A DNA stretch of 60,664 nt from Candidatus Zhuqueibacterota bacterium (GTDB lineage: Bacteria; Electryoneota; RPQS01), in assembly GCA_003818605.1 (NCBI GenBank), contig RPQS01000024.1:1-60664 (forward strand), read 5' to 3'. The translations under genes were made by a program, and so were the position numbers. Below are positions 17,286-26,012 of the stretch, piece after piece. The notes beneath the pieces were generated by a model. It saw only the letters and a list, made by a program, of their open reading frames with translations, was not told where the DNA came from and did not search any database. Each line of letters starts with the position of its first letter. Position 1 is the first letter of the stretch.

Positions 17286-17793
17286 AGATGACATAATACG
17301 CGGTGATCTTGGAAAAGCGCGTGACCGGCTCCACGGGCTGATCGCAAGCTATCCGGAAGACCTTTCGTTGCGCACCAAGCTTGCACAGATCTATTGGAAG
17401 CTGCAATATCCGGCAATGGCTGGAAGGTACTGGTATCTGGATTCCGATAGTGATGAGATACGAAAAGCCGCGATAGCAATTTATGAGTGTGCATACAAAC
17501 ATAACGCTTTCCATATTCTGCACGGTCTAAGGATCAGGTTTGATCCCAGTATACTTTCGGATGTTTATGCGAAACAGCGAATAGAAAGTCTCGCTCAACA
17601 GTGCAGTATGAAGTGGGGGGGTGCAGCGACTTATAGTTATGCGAAGCAGAAGGCCTTTCACATAGTCCTATCTCGGAAGGAAAAGCTTAGGGGTGCACTG
17701 GTAGGCATCATGGTCTTAGCGGTGGTAATTTCGTTAGTCATTCTTCTGATCATGGGTATTTTTCATTTGATCGGATTATTGAGCCATCATTAA
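17254..17793 (+). CDS. DUF6584-like protein with C-terminal membrane anchor
   Basis: A 179-residue protein. ATG 17254 is preferred over an earlier in-frame start at 17179 because AGAGGTG lies just upstream and the conserved domain begins at once: LKRVEDDIIRGDLGKARDRL, then ASYPEDLSLRTKLAQIYWKL and AGRYWYLD. This TPR-like helical repeat region is the signature of DUF6584. A single strong transmembrane segment lies at about 148-173, so the protein is likely anchored in the inner membrane with its helical domain in the cytoplasm. It overlaps the end of the thiamine-binding frame. Function unknown. Confidence 0.7.
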   Translation: MSKDVTLKRVEDDIIRGDLGKARDRLHGLIASYPEDLSLRTKLAQIYWKLQYPAMAGRYWYLDSDSDEIRKAAIAIYECAYKHNAFHILHGLRIRFDPSILSDVYAKQRIESLAQQCSMKWGGAATYSYAKQKAFHIVLSRKEKLRGALVGIMVLAVVISLVILLIMGIFHLIGLLSHH

Positions 17794-17885
17794 CGGTATT
17801 CAGGAACAAAGACTATCGCTCCAATGATAGTCCGGCTGGAAGAATAGATTCGCAGCGTGGAAGAGAATCTCAAACGACCTACACC

Positions 17886-18410
17886 ATGATCCCCACCGCT
17901 AAATGGATTGAGCGGCAATTCAATTTCGATTTCCCGCTGTGGATGTTTTCCAATATTCTGGAAAGGCTGCGGGGAACTCCGGCGCGTTTGGAAGAACGTA
18001 TCGCGTCGCTGCCGGAAAATATTCTGACGGCCAAACCCCAAAGCGGCTGGACGATTCAAGAGCACGTGGGCCATTTCTGGCGCGTGGATGAACTCATTCA
18101 CCTGCGGCTGGACGCATACGATTCCGGGCAAACGGATTTACCTCCCGCCTATGTGCCGGACAACCGCCCGACGCCGGATTACAACACCATGCCGATGAAC
18201 GATGTCCTGCGCGAATTCCGCAAAATCCGAATGGAACTCGTCCGGCGGCTGGAAGTGATGGACGAAGCCGCCGCCCAGCGCACGGCAATGCATCCGCGCC
18301 TGAAGAAACCCATGCGCGTGCTCGATACCATGTACTTCACGGCCGAGCACGACGATCATCATCTAACAAAAATCACGGAACTGAAATTGGCGCTGACGGG
18401 AAAACCGTGA
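17886..18410 (+). CDS. DinB-like (DUF664-type) four-helix protein
   Basis: A 174-residue soluble protein of the DinB/YfiT superfamily, four-helix metalloproteins often acting as thiol-dependent transferases or stress proteins. The metal-ligand pattern is visible: EHVGHF (about residues 59-64) and EHDDHH (about 156-161) supply the three histidines. The segment SGWTIQEHVGHFWRVDEL is typical of the family. Nothing in the neighbours defines the substrate. A short hairpin, GACTATC/GATAGTC at 17811-17832, lies before the gene. Confidence 0.85.
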   Translation: MIPTAKWIERQFNFDFPLWMFSNILERLRGTPARLEERIASLPENILTAKPQSGWTIQEHVGHFWRVDELIHLRLDAYDSGQTDLPPAYVPDNRPTPDYNTMPMNDVLREFRKIRMELVRRLEVMDEAAAQRTAMHPRLKKPMRVLDTMYFTAEHDDHHLTKITELKLALTGKP

Positions 18411-18422
18411 CTTTGATTCCGA

Positions 18423-18466
18423 CCGGGGTTGCGACCAACACCCGGGAGGGTGTTGGCTAGTCCCGG
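18423..18466 (+). repeat. REP-like hairpin CCAACACCC-GGGA-GGGTGTTGG
   Basis: A perfect 9-base-pair stem with a GGGA loop at 18435-18456. It is flanked by CCGGG (18423-18427) and CCCGG (18462-18466), which can extend the stem. No T-run follows, so it is not a standard terminator. It lies between the DinB-like gene and sucC. Confidence 0.6.
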
Positions 18467-18483
18467 CTCGGCGAAATATATGA

Positions 18484-18503
18484 ACCCCCCTTTTATCCCC
18501 CCG
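18484..18503 (-). repeat. Partial copy of the dispersed C-rich repeat
   Basis: Two C6 runs separated by TTTTAT and followed by CG match, in reverse orientation, the right half of the elements at 40589-40652 and 53220-53282 (GGGGGG-ACAAA-GGGGGG). It is in the sucC leader. Confidence 0.45.
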
Positions 18504-18531
18504 CTGAAGTGGAGGGAGAGGATTTTCGAAC

Positions 18532-19719
18532 ATGAGACTCTACGAACACGAAGGCAAGACATTTTTCGCCAAGAACAAGATTCCGACCTCGCAAGGCAAA
18601 GTGGTCACTACGACCGAAGATGCCGTAGCGGCGGCGAGCGAGATCGGGTTTCCGGTTGTTATAAAAGCACAGGTTCTGACCGGCGGACGCGGCAAAGCCG
18701 GCGGCGTGAAGATTGCCAACAACGAAAGCGAAGTGGCTGCTCTATCTTCGCAAATCTTGTCGCTGAGCATCAAGGGCTACCCCGTCCAAAAACTCCTGAT
18801 CGAACCTGCTTTGCAGATCGAACGGGAAATTTATCTGGGCGTGACCATTGACCGCGCGAATTATAAACTCGTGCTCATCGGCTGCGCCGAAGGCGGCGTG
18901 GAGATCGAAGAGACCGCCAAGAAAGCTCCCGAAAAAATCATCAAGATTCCGTTCGAGATTGACGCACCGATTTATTCCTATCACGGTATCGAAATGGCCA
19001 AGAAGCTCGGGCTTTCAGGAAGCGATCTGAAAGACGTTGCACCCATCGCAGTGCGGCTGTTTAATCTGTTCAAAAAACTCGATTGTAAAGTAGCCGAGAT
19101 CAATCCGCTGGTCAAGACGAAAAACGGTAAGTGGCTGGCCGCCGATGCTCGCATCGCGCTTGATGATGACGCGCTGTTCCGCCATCCCGAAGTGACCGAA
19201 ATGGGCATTACCGTGCGGCACGAGGAAGGCGAACTCACCGACCGCGAAAAGAAAGCCCGCGACTGGGGCATTCCCTACGTGGATCTTGATGGCGACATCG
19301 GCATGTTCCCCGGCGGCGCGGGCTTCGGCATCGTGGGCAACGATTTCATTCATCATTACGGCGGCAAGCCCGCGAATTTTATGGACAGCGGCGGCGGCCC
19401 GTCTCCGGAACGCATCGCCAAGATGCTCGTGCTGCTCGATGAGAATCCGCAGGTGAAAGTGATTTTCGGCGCGCGTTTCGGCGGCATTTCGCGCTGCGAC
19501 GATTTTGCCAAAGGCGTGATTCAGTTCCTGCGCGAGCACGGACTCTCTAAACCGATGGTCGTGCGCATGACCGGCAACAAGTGGGAAGAAGGCTTGAAGA
19601 TTTTCGAACAGGCCAAGGCCGAGACTCCCGATCTATTCAAGCGGATCGAGTTCCACGGCATCGAAACACCCATCGAGGATATTTCGCAGAGAGCGGTAGC
19701 GCTGGCAAAGAACGCGTAG
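18532..19719 (+). CDS. sucC: Succinyl-CoA ligase (ADP-forming) beta subunit
   Basis: ATP-grasp subunit of the TCA-cycle enzyme that makes succinyl-CoA or, in reverse, ATP. The 395-residue protein has the canonical start MRLYEHEGKTFFAKNKIP, AQVLTGGRGKAGGVK (about residues 47-61), AEINPLV (about 197-203) and the loop FGARFGGISRCDDFAKG near 317. Unusually, the alpha subunit gene sucD is not adjacent and must lie elsewhere. GGAGGGAGAGG precedes the start. Confidence 0.93.
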   Translation: MRLYEHEGKTFFAKNKIPTSQGKVVTTTEDAVAAASEIGFPVVIKAQVLTGGRGKAGGVKIANNESEVAALSSQILSLSIKGYPVQKLLIEPALQIEREIYLGVTIDRANYKLVLIGCAEGGVEIEETAKKAPEKIIKIPFEIDAPIYSYHGIEMAKKLGLSGSDLKDVAPIAVRLFNLFKKLDCKVAEINPLVKTKNGKWLAADARIALDDDALFRHPEVTEMGITVRHEEGELTDREKKARDWGIPYVDLDGDIGMFPGGAGFGIVGNDFIHHYGGKPANFMDSGGGPSPERIAKMLVLLDENPQVKVIFGARFGGISRCDDFAKGVIQFLREHGLSKPMVVRMTGNKWEEGLKIFEQAKAETPDLFKRIEFHGIETPIEDISQRAVALAKNA

Positions 19720-19812
19720 CAAACCTATCGATTTCAGGCATAGCAGCACTGAATCGTCAACGAGTACTGACCATCTTGGGAAAAGTATTTCACAAAAGGG
19801 TAGGGGGTGCGT

Positions 19813-22008
19813 ATGAAGACTTTTCTGGCTTATTCGCTTGTTGTAATCCTCTTGAATCTTACGGGAACCGCTGCAGCAGAAAACTGGAGATGGGTGAATC
19901 CTATCCCGACTGGCAACAACATTAACGAAGTATCGGTTGCCGGTATCCAATGCGCATGGATAGTAGATGATGCCGGCATCGTAATGCATTCATCAGATGG
20001 CGGTCTGTCTTGGACACAACAAGACGTCCCCGTACAAATTGGATGGGCAACACTTACATTCGTAGATTCGCTTTATGGTTGGGTTGCCGGCGGTATCGCT
20101 AATCCCGGTGAAAACGGCATTATTATTCATACTTCAAATGGTGGACGGGATTGGATTCAACAAACGGGAGGAATCAATCATTTCATTCGCGATGTAGACT
20201 TCGTTGACCGAAATCATGGATGGGTAATTGCCCAAAGTAGGTTTGACGGTCCGTACATGATTATTTCGACAATCAACGGAGGAATTCTCTGGGATACATT
20301 GGCCGTTGTCTCAGGATATGCACTATATGCCATGGATTTTGTGAACGCAACTAAGGGTTGGGCTGTCGGTAAACGTGTACAGGATTCTGCTTGTGTCCTA
20401 TATACGGCTGATGGTGGCGGATCTTGGACGGAGCAACTTATTCTTAATGACACATATTTCGGCGATCTTTGTTTCTTAGATAGTCTTAACGGATGGGCAA
20501 CGTCGTCATGCGGATTGGTTTTTCACACGACGAACGGCGGTTTAACCTGGAGTGATCAGCTGCCACCGATTACTATCGGCGGCAGATCACGAATTCTGTT
20601 CCGGGACGCCCAGCATGGTTGGATCGTAAGCGGAACAGGTACGCGCCCGATACTGACGACCAGCGATGGGGGACAATCCTGGATTCATTTTCAATCTCCG
20701 ACATCAGCCTCAATCAATTCTATCGCCAGTTGGGACTTTCATCATGCTGTAGCTGTTGGCGCGCATGGCTATATTTTTGTGACCAATGATGAGGGAGCGA
20801 ATTGGACAGAGACGAGCTATCGTCGGGATTGGGCGGGAGTGTGCTCCGGGGTCTTTTCCGATTCCATGCATGGTTGGCTTATCGGAGGCATATCTGACGG
20901 CAACAATGCTATTGACAAAATATGGTGCACGACCGACGGCGGCCAATTTTGGATGGAGCAGAGTCTGGGGATTAACACCTCGCTCAAGTCCGGGTGCTCT
21001 GCCGACGCAAATACTGTGTGGCTATTGGGACACAACGGAATTGTCCTTCACACAGATAATGGAGGTGCGTTTTGGCAACAGCAAACAGCTTTATCAGGAC
21101 GAAATATTTTAAATTTCGATTTTCACGACACTTTTAATGGTGCGGCAGTTGAGGGAAACAGCATTTTCATAACGAGCGATGGTGGTGAGTCGTGGTCAGA
21201 ATATAGTTCCACCTATTGGGGAAGCTATTCCGATGTTGCATACGCTGACGCTCTAAACATCTGGGCTGTGGGGTCTATACTGGTGAATGCGGATTCATTC
21301 GTATACGCAGGGGTGGTTAACCACAGCGGCGATGCCGGGTTCACATGGACACAAGATACCCTCGAGGGATTCGGTGAATTGATCCACGTCACTTTCGGAA
21401 ATCCGAGTGTTGGCTTCATTACAGAACACTATGGACGTCGTCTGCTGAAAACAGTTGATGGAGGAACAACGTGGATCGAAAATCCCAATCCATGCCGAAA
21501 TGTTATAGACTGGATTAATGCCACAAATGCATCGGATATCTGGGCGGTCACGGATTTAGTAGAAATCGTTCATTCTACCGATGGTGGATCCACATGGACT
21601 CTTGAACCATTAATGTATGCGCACTGGCTTCGAACTTTAGTCGCGCCCGACCCTCGCCATGTATGGGCAATTGGAACTGATGGCTGCGTATTTCGATATG
21701 GAGAAATCCTATCGCCGGTTCCTGACAATGACAAGCCAGTGGTGGCAACAACCTTTTCGGTTAGCGCTTACCCAAATCCGTTCAATCCGCAGACAACGAT
21801 TGCATTTGATCTGCCGGCGGACGGGCGAGTGATATTAACGGTCTATGATCTTACCGGGCGGATCGTTGAAAAAATAGTTGACGGCGTTCTTCCGCGCGGT
21901 TCGCATACTCTAACTTTCGATGGATCGAAATACGCCAGTGGCATCTATTTCGCTCAGTTGCAGGCAGGGCATTCATCACGCGTTCAGAAATTGATGCTGT
22001 TAAAATAG
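19813..22008 (+). CDS. Secreted Asp-box beta-propeller protein with Por tail
   Basis: A 731-residue exported protein. ATG 19813 is chosen over GTG 19807 because AGGGGG lies just before it. After a signal peptide (ending AAAEN), about twelve Asp-box motifs of the form S/T-x-D-G-G-x-x-W recur through residues 40-620 (for example SSDGGLSW, TADGGGSW, TTNGGLTW, TSDGGESW, STDGGSTW). These form a Ycf48/sialidase-like propeller without obvious catalytic residues. The last 75 residues are a type IX sorting tail (AYPNPFNPQTTIAFDL ... SGIYFAQL ... KLMLLK). Probably surface-attached; ligand unknown. Confidence 0.85.
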   Translation: MKTFLAYSLVVILLNLTGTAAAENWRWVNPIPTGNNINEVSVAGIQCAWIVDDAGIVMHSSDGGLSWTQQDVPVQIGWATLTFVDSLYGWVAGGIANPGENGIIIHTSNGGRDWIQQTGGINHFIRDVDFVDRNHGWVIAQSRFDGPYMIISTINGGILWDTLAVVSGYALYAMDFVNATKGWAVGKRVQDSACVLYTADGGGSWTEQLILNDTYFGDLCFLDSLNGWATSSCGLVFHTTNGGLTWSDQLPPITIGGRSRILFRDAQHGWIVSGTGTRPILTTSDGGQSWIHFQSPTSASINSIASWDFHHAVAVGAHGYIFVTNDEGANWTETSYRRDWAGVCSGVFSDSMHGWLIGGISDGNNAIDKIWCTTDGGQFWMEQSLGINTSLKSGCSADANTVWLLGHNGIVLHTDNGGAFWQQQTALSGRNILNFDFHDTFNGAAVEGNSIFITSDGGESWSEYSSTYWGSYSDVAYADALNIWAVGSILVNADSFVYAGVVNHSGDAGFTWTQDTLEGFGELIHVTFGNPSVGFITEHYGRRLLKTVDGGTTWIENPNPCRNVIDWINATNASDIWAVTDLVEIVHSTDGGSTWTLEPLMYAHWLRTLVAPDPRHVWAIGTDGCVFRYGEILSPVPDNDKPVVATTFSVSAYPNPFNPQTTIAFDLPADGRVILTVYDLTGRIVEKIVDGVLPRGSHTLTFDGSKYASGIYFAQLQAGHSSRVQKLMLLK

Positions 22009-22063
22009 CGCGGCGATGACGCTTGTATAACGGCCATAGATGTACTTTATATGGGGAATCGCC

Positions 22064-23002
22064 ATGGACGATGCAGCGAAGGCAAAAATCCGCAAAAGGG
22101 CGAAGATCGTTATTACCATAGCCGATTTGATTGTGCTGGCCTATCTGGTTGTGTCGGTCGTGTTCGCACTATTAATCGCCCATGCGCCCGCGGCTTACAT
22201 GGATCTGAAGTTATTGAACGCAAAATCCGAACTGCTGTGCACGTTCTGGGATTATGACCTTCAAAAATCGCGGGATGTAGGATATTTTCTGCCGCCGGAT
22301 TGCGAATGCGATTATGCCAACTGGGCGGAGCGCATTCATGAACATATGCAGCTGCCCGTTGCCGTTTTTATTCATGAATGCGGGCAAACACGATGGCTGC
22401 TCAAACCCGCTGAGCTTGCTTTGGCGGAAGATTCTCTAATCGCGCGTCTTGCCGCACTCGACACAATGAACGGCGGCGACACCATAGGCTCCATTACCCG
22501 ACGATACATCGGTTATTTCGGAAAAGAGGATAGTCTGGATCGCCGAGGATATGTTTTCTCGCGCGCGGGAGATCATCGTAAATGGGGAATCTATTACCGG
22601 TTGTTCGATAACTGGCCGCCGTTTTGCGACCTGCTAAAAACTGCCGAAAAGGGCATTTTAAATCCTCGCCCTGACTTATTGGTAAGAAGAGTCGAAAGAT
22701 TTCTAAATCTTTCCGCTCAATCGAGATGGCCTGCAGAACCTACGCTGAGGGCGCACTATGGCGATAGCCTAATCTATCGTTCCCCTATGCTGGATACTAT
22801 CGCAACGCTGCACGCAGATACTATTGGTTCGCTTCGACTGGAATTCTACAGCAATATAAACGATCGCGTCTACCGGCATTTGCTGAGCAGCACAAGCATT
22901 CCCTGGTGGCGATTTGCCGTGCTGATGATGGTCTTAGGCGTCTTTCATGCGTGCTGGTTGTGGATAAAAAGCCTTACACAGCCGGACATGGCATCGCAAT
23001 AA
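22064..23002 (+). CDS. Hypothetical membrane-anchored protein with two terminal helices
   Basis: A 312-residue protein I do not recognise. ATG 22064 is preferred to ATG 22040 because GGGGA lies seven bases upstream and the N-terminus MDDAAKAKIRKRAK gives a proper cytoplasmic lead. One helix lies at about 17-39 and a second at about 280-302, with the central 240 residues predicted outside the membrane. That domain contains paired Cys (PPDCECDY, IHECGQ) and many tryptophans. It has no sorting tail. The neighbours are exported proteins, so an envelope role is likely. Confidence 0.6.
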   Translation: MDDAAKAKIRKRAKIVITIADLIVLAYLVVSVVFALLIAHAPAAYMDLKLLNAKSELLCTFWDYDLQKSRDVGYFLPPDCECDYANWAERIHEHMQLPVAVFIHECGQTRWLLKPAELALAEDSLIARLAALDTMNGGDTIGSITRRYIGYFGKEDSLDRRGYVFSRAGDHRKWGIYYRLFDNWPPFCDLLKTAEKGILNPRPDLLVRRVERFLNLSAQSRWPAEPTLRAHYGDSLIYRSPMLDTIATLHADTIGSLRLEFYSNINDRVYRHLLSSTSIPWWRFAVLMMVLGVFHACWLWIKSLTQPDMASQ

Positions 23003-23056
23003 ACCGTCCCTCTCGTTTCAAACATTGAAATAACTGTTTCTTTCAGGATACATCCC

Positions 23057-24313
23057 ATGCGTAAATTTCTTGTGCTTTTCCTCCTGACCGCTTTAGCGGC
23101 GGCCGCTTATTCCGAGCCGTTGTTTCCCGATCCGCTGATTGGCTCGCGTCCCGGAGCCTTTACCGCGCGCGGTCTCAGCCTCGGTCATTGCTATTTAACC
23201 AGCGAAACCGGCCCGTCCGCATTAATGGGCAATCCCGCGGCCATCGCTTTCGACCGAAAAAAAGTCCGGTTTGAAGTTTCCGCGGATCTCTCGCGCGTCA
23301 AGGAAACGCGGAAGTATCCCGTTTATGACGCATTCGACGCCGTACTGGGGTATAACAACTACGCGATTAACGATCATCTCTTTTCCAAACTGGACGGCGG
23401 TGCGGCCATCGTGCTGCCGCCCGTGGGAAATCAAAACTTCGTATTCTCCCTGGGCACGTATTCCGCCTACCGTTTCGATTACCGCTATCGCGAGGAAGTG
23501 CGCGACCGCTATTCGCAGGGCGGCATCCAAGACCGTCGCTTAGGCGAGAACAAGCTGGATGTTTCCGGCGATCTTCGCTCGGCCACCTTCGGCGCGGCCT
23601 GGGAAAATCACGGAGTTGCGTTAGGTTTGTCTTGGAGCGGTTTGACCGGCGATTGGAACTACGCCAAGGGAACCTACTACGCCGATACGACGAAAGCGAA
23701 TCTGGTGGATCATATCGAGTTTTCGCCCGACGGCATGCCCGCCGAGTTCAACCTCGGGGCTATCTGGCAGATCAATGACCGCGTCATGGTGGGCGGCCGC
23801 GCGTTAATGCCCGCCGGAGATTATAAAATCGAACAAAAAGTCACGGTGGAAGAAGGCGCAGCCTCCAGTTCCCATTCCAGCACGATGACCGTGAAATATC
23901 CCAAGCATTACTCGCTGGGCGTGCAGTACAAGCCGCAGAATGAGTTCCGTCCCATGCTGATGCTGGAAGGCGAGATTCATACGTACAGCGACGTGGCCGA
24001 TTTCTACGACAACACGTTTGAAATCCGCGCCGGAGCCGAGCAGCAAGTCGTTCCCGGCGCTCCCGTGCGCATCGGCTATGTTTACAGCACATCTCCCGAA
24101 GACAAGGACCGCGCAAGTTCCTTCTTTACGGCGGGCATCGGTTTCCATATCCAGAAGCTCTCCGGCGACGTCGGCATGGAAATGGGCCGTATCAACTACA
24201 CGTCTTCCGATCTGTTCCCGCAGGAACTCTTCGGCGGCACGAACCGCAGGGATAAAGATCAGGTGGAAGTCGGCGTGTTCCGCGCGATGCTTACCCTGGG
24301 CTATGAACTGTAA
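23057..24313 (+). CDS. Outer-membrane beta-barrel (OMPP1/PorV-like)
   Basis: A 418-residue predicted barrel with a signal peptide (MRKFLVLFLLTALAAAAYS). RPGAFTARGLSLGHCYL followed by ALMGNPAAIAFD is the PorV/OMPP1-type N-terminal phrase seen also at 1069-2085, though the two are divergent. Amphipathic strands continue to a final aromatic-containing strand (RAMLTLGYEL) suited to barrel insertion. Such proteins are FadL-like transporters or type IX accessory barrels; the sequence alone does not decide. AGGA precedes the start. The nucleotidase gene follows after 29 bases. Confidence 0.75.
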   Translation: MRKFLVLFLLTALAAAAYSEPLFPDPLIGSRPGAFTARGLSLGHCYLTSETGPSALMGNPAAIAFDRKKVRFEVSADLSRVKETRKYPVYDAFDAVLGYNNYAINDHLFSKLDGGAAIVLPPVGNQNFVFSLGTYSAYRFDYRYREEVRDRYSQGGIQDRRLGENKLDVSGDLRSATFGAAWENHGVALGLSWSGLTGDWNYAKGTYYADTTKANLVDHIEFSPDGMPAEFNLGAIWQINDRVMVGGRALMPAGDYKIEQKVTVEEGAASSSHSSTMTVKYPKHYSLGVQYKPQNEFRPMLMLEGEIHTYSDVADFYDNTFEIRAGAEQQVVPGAPVRIGYVYSTSPEDKDRASSFFTAGIGFHIQKLSGDVGMEMGRINYTSSDLFPQELFGGTNRRDKDQVEVGVFRAMLTLGYEL

Positions 24314-24342
24314 TCCGGCGCAAACAAGAGATCGAGAAAAGC

Positions 24343-25962
24343 ATGAGAAGATTTTTCTATATTGCAGCCTTGCTGCTGCTGACCGTATCCGTTCACGCGG
24401 CTCCAACCTGGTCTTTGGTGGTCTGCCACACCAATGACGTGCACGGCGGCGTGGATTCCTCGGAAGCCACCTTCATGAATCCCGAGCATCCGCCGCAGCT
24501 CGGCGGCGCAGCATCAGCTCAGCGTTTGATCAACCAGATCAAACAATATGCGCTTGAAAAACGCAGCGGCTTTCTGCTGTTCGATACCGGCGATATTTTT
24601 CAGGGCACGCTGGTCGGTACGAAAACCAAGGGCGAAGCCGTCATGCGCGCGATGAACGAGATGCAGTATGACGCGTGGGTGCTGGGCAACCACGAGTTCG
24701 ATTTGGGCCGCGAGGTTCCGGAAATGTTGATGCGGATGGCCGACTTCCCGACACTATCCGCTAATGTGTTCGATACGTCCGGCGGCACGATGAAGCCTTT
24801 TGCCCAACCGTACGTCATCAAAAACTACGGTCCGGTAAAAGTGGGTATTATCGGCATTACCACGGCCGGAACGGTGCGCGCGGCGTTTGAAGAAAACATC
24901 CGGAATCTCTATTTCGGGCCGGAAGTAACCGCCTTGGCCGCCTACCGAGATACGCTGCGGCAAAAGGGCGTGGATATCATTATTGCCGCCTGCCACCTCG
25001 GTTTGCCCTATGACCGCTGGGAAGCGTGGGACAATCTGGAAAAACACGAAAAAGAAGGTTGGAAATCCGATTACGCTCGCGATGCGTTTGAACTTGCGCG
25101 CCGCGTCCCCGGAATTGATTTGCTTTTCGCGGGTGATATTCACGTTGGCTATCAGGAACCGTGGGTGGATCCGGTCACGCACACTCCGTGTTTTCAGGGC
25201 TACGGCCGGGGCACGAATTTGCTGTGCGTAGAGTTCGAGTTCGATCTGCAAACGAAAAAACTCATGGGCTGGAAACCGTTTGCCGAAGACGGCACGCTGA
25301 TTACGCTGCTTTCCGACCGTTTCCCCCGCGACCGCAAGATCGCCGAAACCATTGACACGGTGAAATCCCGTGTGGAAGTGGGCTGGGACGAAAAAATCGG
25401 AGAGGCGATTATTCCGATTACCCGCACGGGCGAAAACGAATCGTTGATGGGCAACGTCATTTGCGACGCGATGCAATGGAAATTGAAAGGCGATATTGCC
25501 ATTACCAACAAGGGCGGTGTGCGCACCGATCTGCCGGCGGGCACGATCACGCCGCGCGACGTGTTCAACGTCCTGCCCTTCGACAACACGCTGGGCGCAC
25601 TTACCGTCACCGGACAATTTTTAAAAGAACTATTCGAGGATAAAGTGGCTTACGGCGGAAGCGGACTTTACGTCAGCGGAATGAAAATCGTGATTGATCG
25701 TTCCAAACCGCGCGGCGAACGCGTCGTAACCTTTGAAGTCGGCGGCAAGCCGTATCTGCCCGACGCTAACTATCGCCTCGTAACCACCGACTACCTGCTC
25801 GAAGGCAACTCGGGCATGGACAAGCTTACACCCTTGCGCAGTCAGGCCGCCGTGGAAAGCGGCACGTTTATGCGCGATGCGGTGATCGAATACCTAAACG
25901 AGCACTCTCCCATCAAACCGAAACTCGATGGAAGATGGACCACAATCGGTAATACACCATAA
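24343..25962 (+). CDS. Secreted bifunctional UDP-sugar hydrolase/5'-nucleotidase
   Basis: A 539-residue UshA-like periplasmic or surface enzyme that removes phosphate from nucleotides. After the signal peptide (VSVHAA) the metallophosphatase motifs appear in order: HTNDVHGG (about residues 29-36), DTGDIFQGT (about 81-89), GNHEFD (about 112-117), a later ACHLG and the GDIHVG metal-binding segment. The C-terminal substrate domain starts near GENESLMGNVICDAM and ends conventionally (MRDAVIEYLNEH), with no sorting tail. With the phosphate transporter at 34 kb and the alkaline phosphatase at 55 kb it fits phosphate or nucleoside scavenging. Confidence 0.92.
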   Translation: MRRFFYIAALLLLTVSVHAAPTWSLVVCHTNDVHGGVDSSEATFMNPEHPPQLGGAASAQRLINQIKQYALEKRSGFLLFDTGDIFQGTLVGTKTKGEAVMRAMNEMQYDAWVLGNHEFDLGREVPEMLMRMADFPTLSANVFDTSGGTMKPFAQPYVIKNYGPVKVGIIGITTAGTVRAAFEENIRNLYFGPEVTALAAYRDTLRQKGVDIIIAACHLGLPYDRWEAWDNLEKHEKEGWKSDYARDAFELARRVPGIDLLFAGDIHVGYQEPWVDPVTHTPCFQGYGRGTNLLCVEFEFDLQTKKLMGWKPFAEDGTLITLLSDRFPRDRKIAETIDTVKSRVEVGWDEKIGEAIIPITRTGENESLMGNVICDAMQWKLKGDIAITNKGGVRTDLPAGTITPRDVFNVLPFDNTLGALTVTGQFLKELFEDKVAYGGSGLYVSGMKIVIDRSKPRGERVVTFEVGGKPYLPDANYRLVTTDYLLEGNSGMDKLTPLRSQAAVESGTFMRDAVIEYLNEHSPIKPKLDGRWTTIGNTP

Positions 25963-26012
25963 CACAGAATAATTTCATCGCACTCAACATACACTTCAAA
26001 GGGAGAACAACC

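Noticed and set aside
18532-19719. sucC without sucD as a sign of gene loss
   Set aside because: The enzyme needs both subunits, but sucD is often unlinked; a window cannot show absence.
24754-25617. 287-residue minus-strand open frame inside the nucleotidase gene
   Set aside because: No recognisable domain, entirely within a well-supported gene on the other strand.
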